A stretch of DNA of 6,180 bases, taken from the NCBI GenBank assembly GCA_024653795.1, contig JANLHY010000295.1, forward strand, positions 1-6,180, in the 5' to 3' direction. The notes beneath the pieces were generated by a model. It was not told the DNA's origin, searched no databases, and saw only the letters and a program-made list of their open reading frames with translations. This document shows positions 5,281 to 6,180 of this stretch, one piece after another. Source of the stretch: Candidatus Brocadiaceae bacterium (GTDB lineage Bacteria > Planctomycetota > Brocadiia > Brocadiales > Brocadiaceae). A program made the position numbers and the translations under genes. Position 1 is the stretch's first letter; each line of letters starts with the position of its first letter.

Positions 5281-6180
<900 letters not shown>

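Overview
The window is a stretch of bacterial chromosome in which every convincing gene lies on the minus strand, so transcription runs from high to low coordinates. In that direction it holds the 3' part of a 23S rRNA gene, a 5S rRNA gene, a strong intrinsic terminator, a Fur-family metalloregulator, ribosomal protein L28 (rpmB), an insertion sequence, and then gatC, gatA and gatB. The last three encode the glutamyl/aspartyl-tRNA amidotransferase GatCAB. gatB runs off the low end of the window and 23S runs off the high end.

The organism is a bacterium of fairly low to moderate GC. The protein-coding DNA is A/T-rich by eye, while the insertion sequence interior and the rRNA are richer in G+C. 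GatCAB shows that it makes Gln-tRNA and/or Asn-tRNA by the indirect transamidation route. ISAzo13-like elements, the zinc-ribbon (C+) form of L28 and a long imperfect palindrome between genes would fit an environmental lineage such as Planctomycetota (for example Brocadiales). That placement is a weak guess; the 23S fragment would settle it.

Region by region: 1-1088 is gatB without its C-terminus. 1089-1189 is an intergenic spacer holding a 54-bp nested inverted repeat. 1190-2701 is gatA and 2694-2981 is gatC, which overlap by 8 nt if the first possible gatA start (TTG) is used. About 2992-4302 is an insertion sequence with 38-bp imperfect inverted repeats and an ISAzo13-like DDE transposase split by one in-frame TAA. 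4306-4539 is rpmB. 4567-5016 is the fur-like gene. 5017-5108 holds its promoter region and the rRNA terminator. 5109-5218 is 5S rRNA and 5281-6180 is partial 23S rRNA.

The central event is the insertion. The element sits a few bases after the rpmB stop and about 10 bases before the gatC start, in the same orientation as the genes around it. It therefore separates translation genes that may once have been one transcription unit (fur-rpmB-gatCAB). The transposase nonsense codon lies two codons before the first catalytic aspartate, and the reading frame is otherwise intact, so the copy looks recently inactivated or recoded. I see no evidence of a wholly new biological system. The points most worth checking are this insertion, the stop codon and the palindromic intergenic element.
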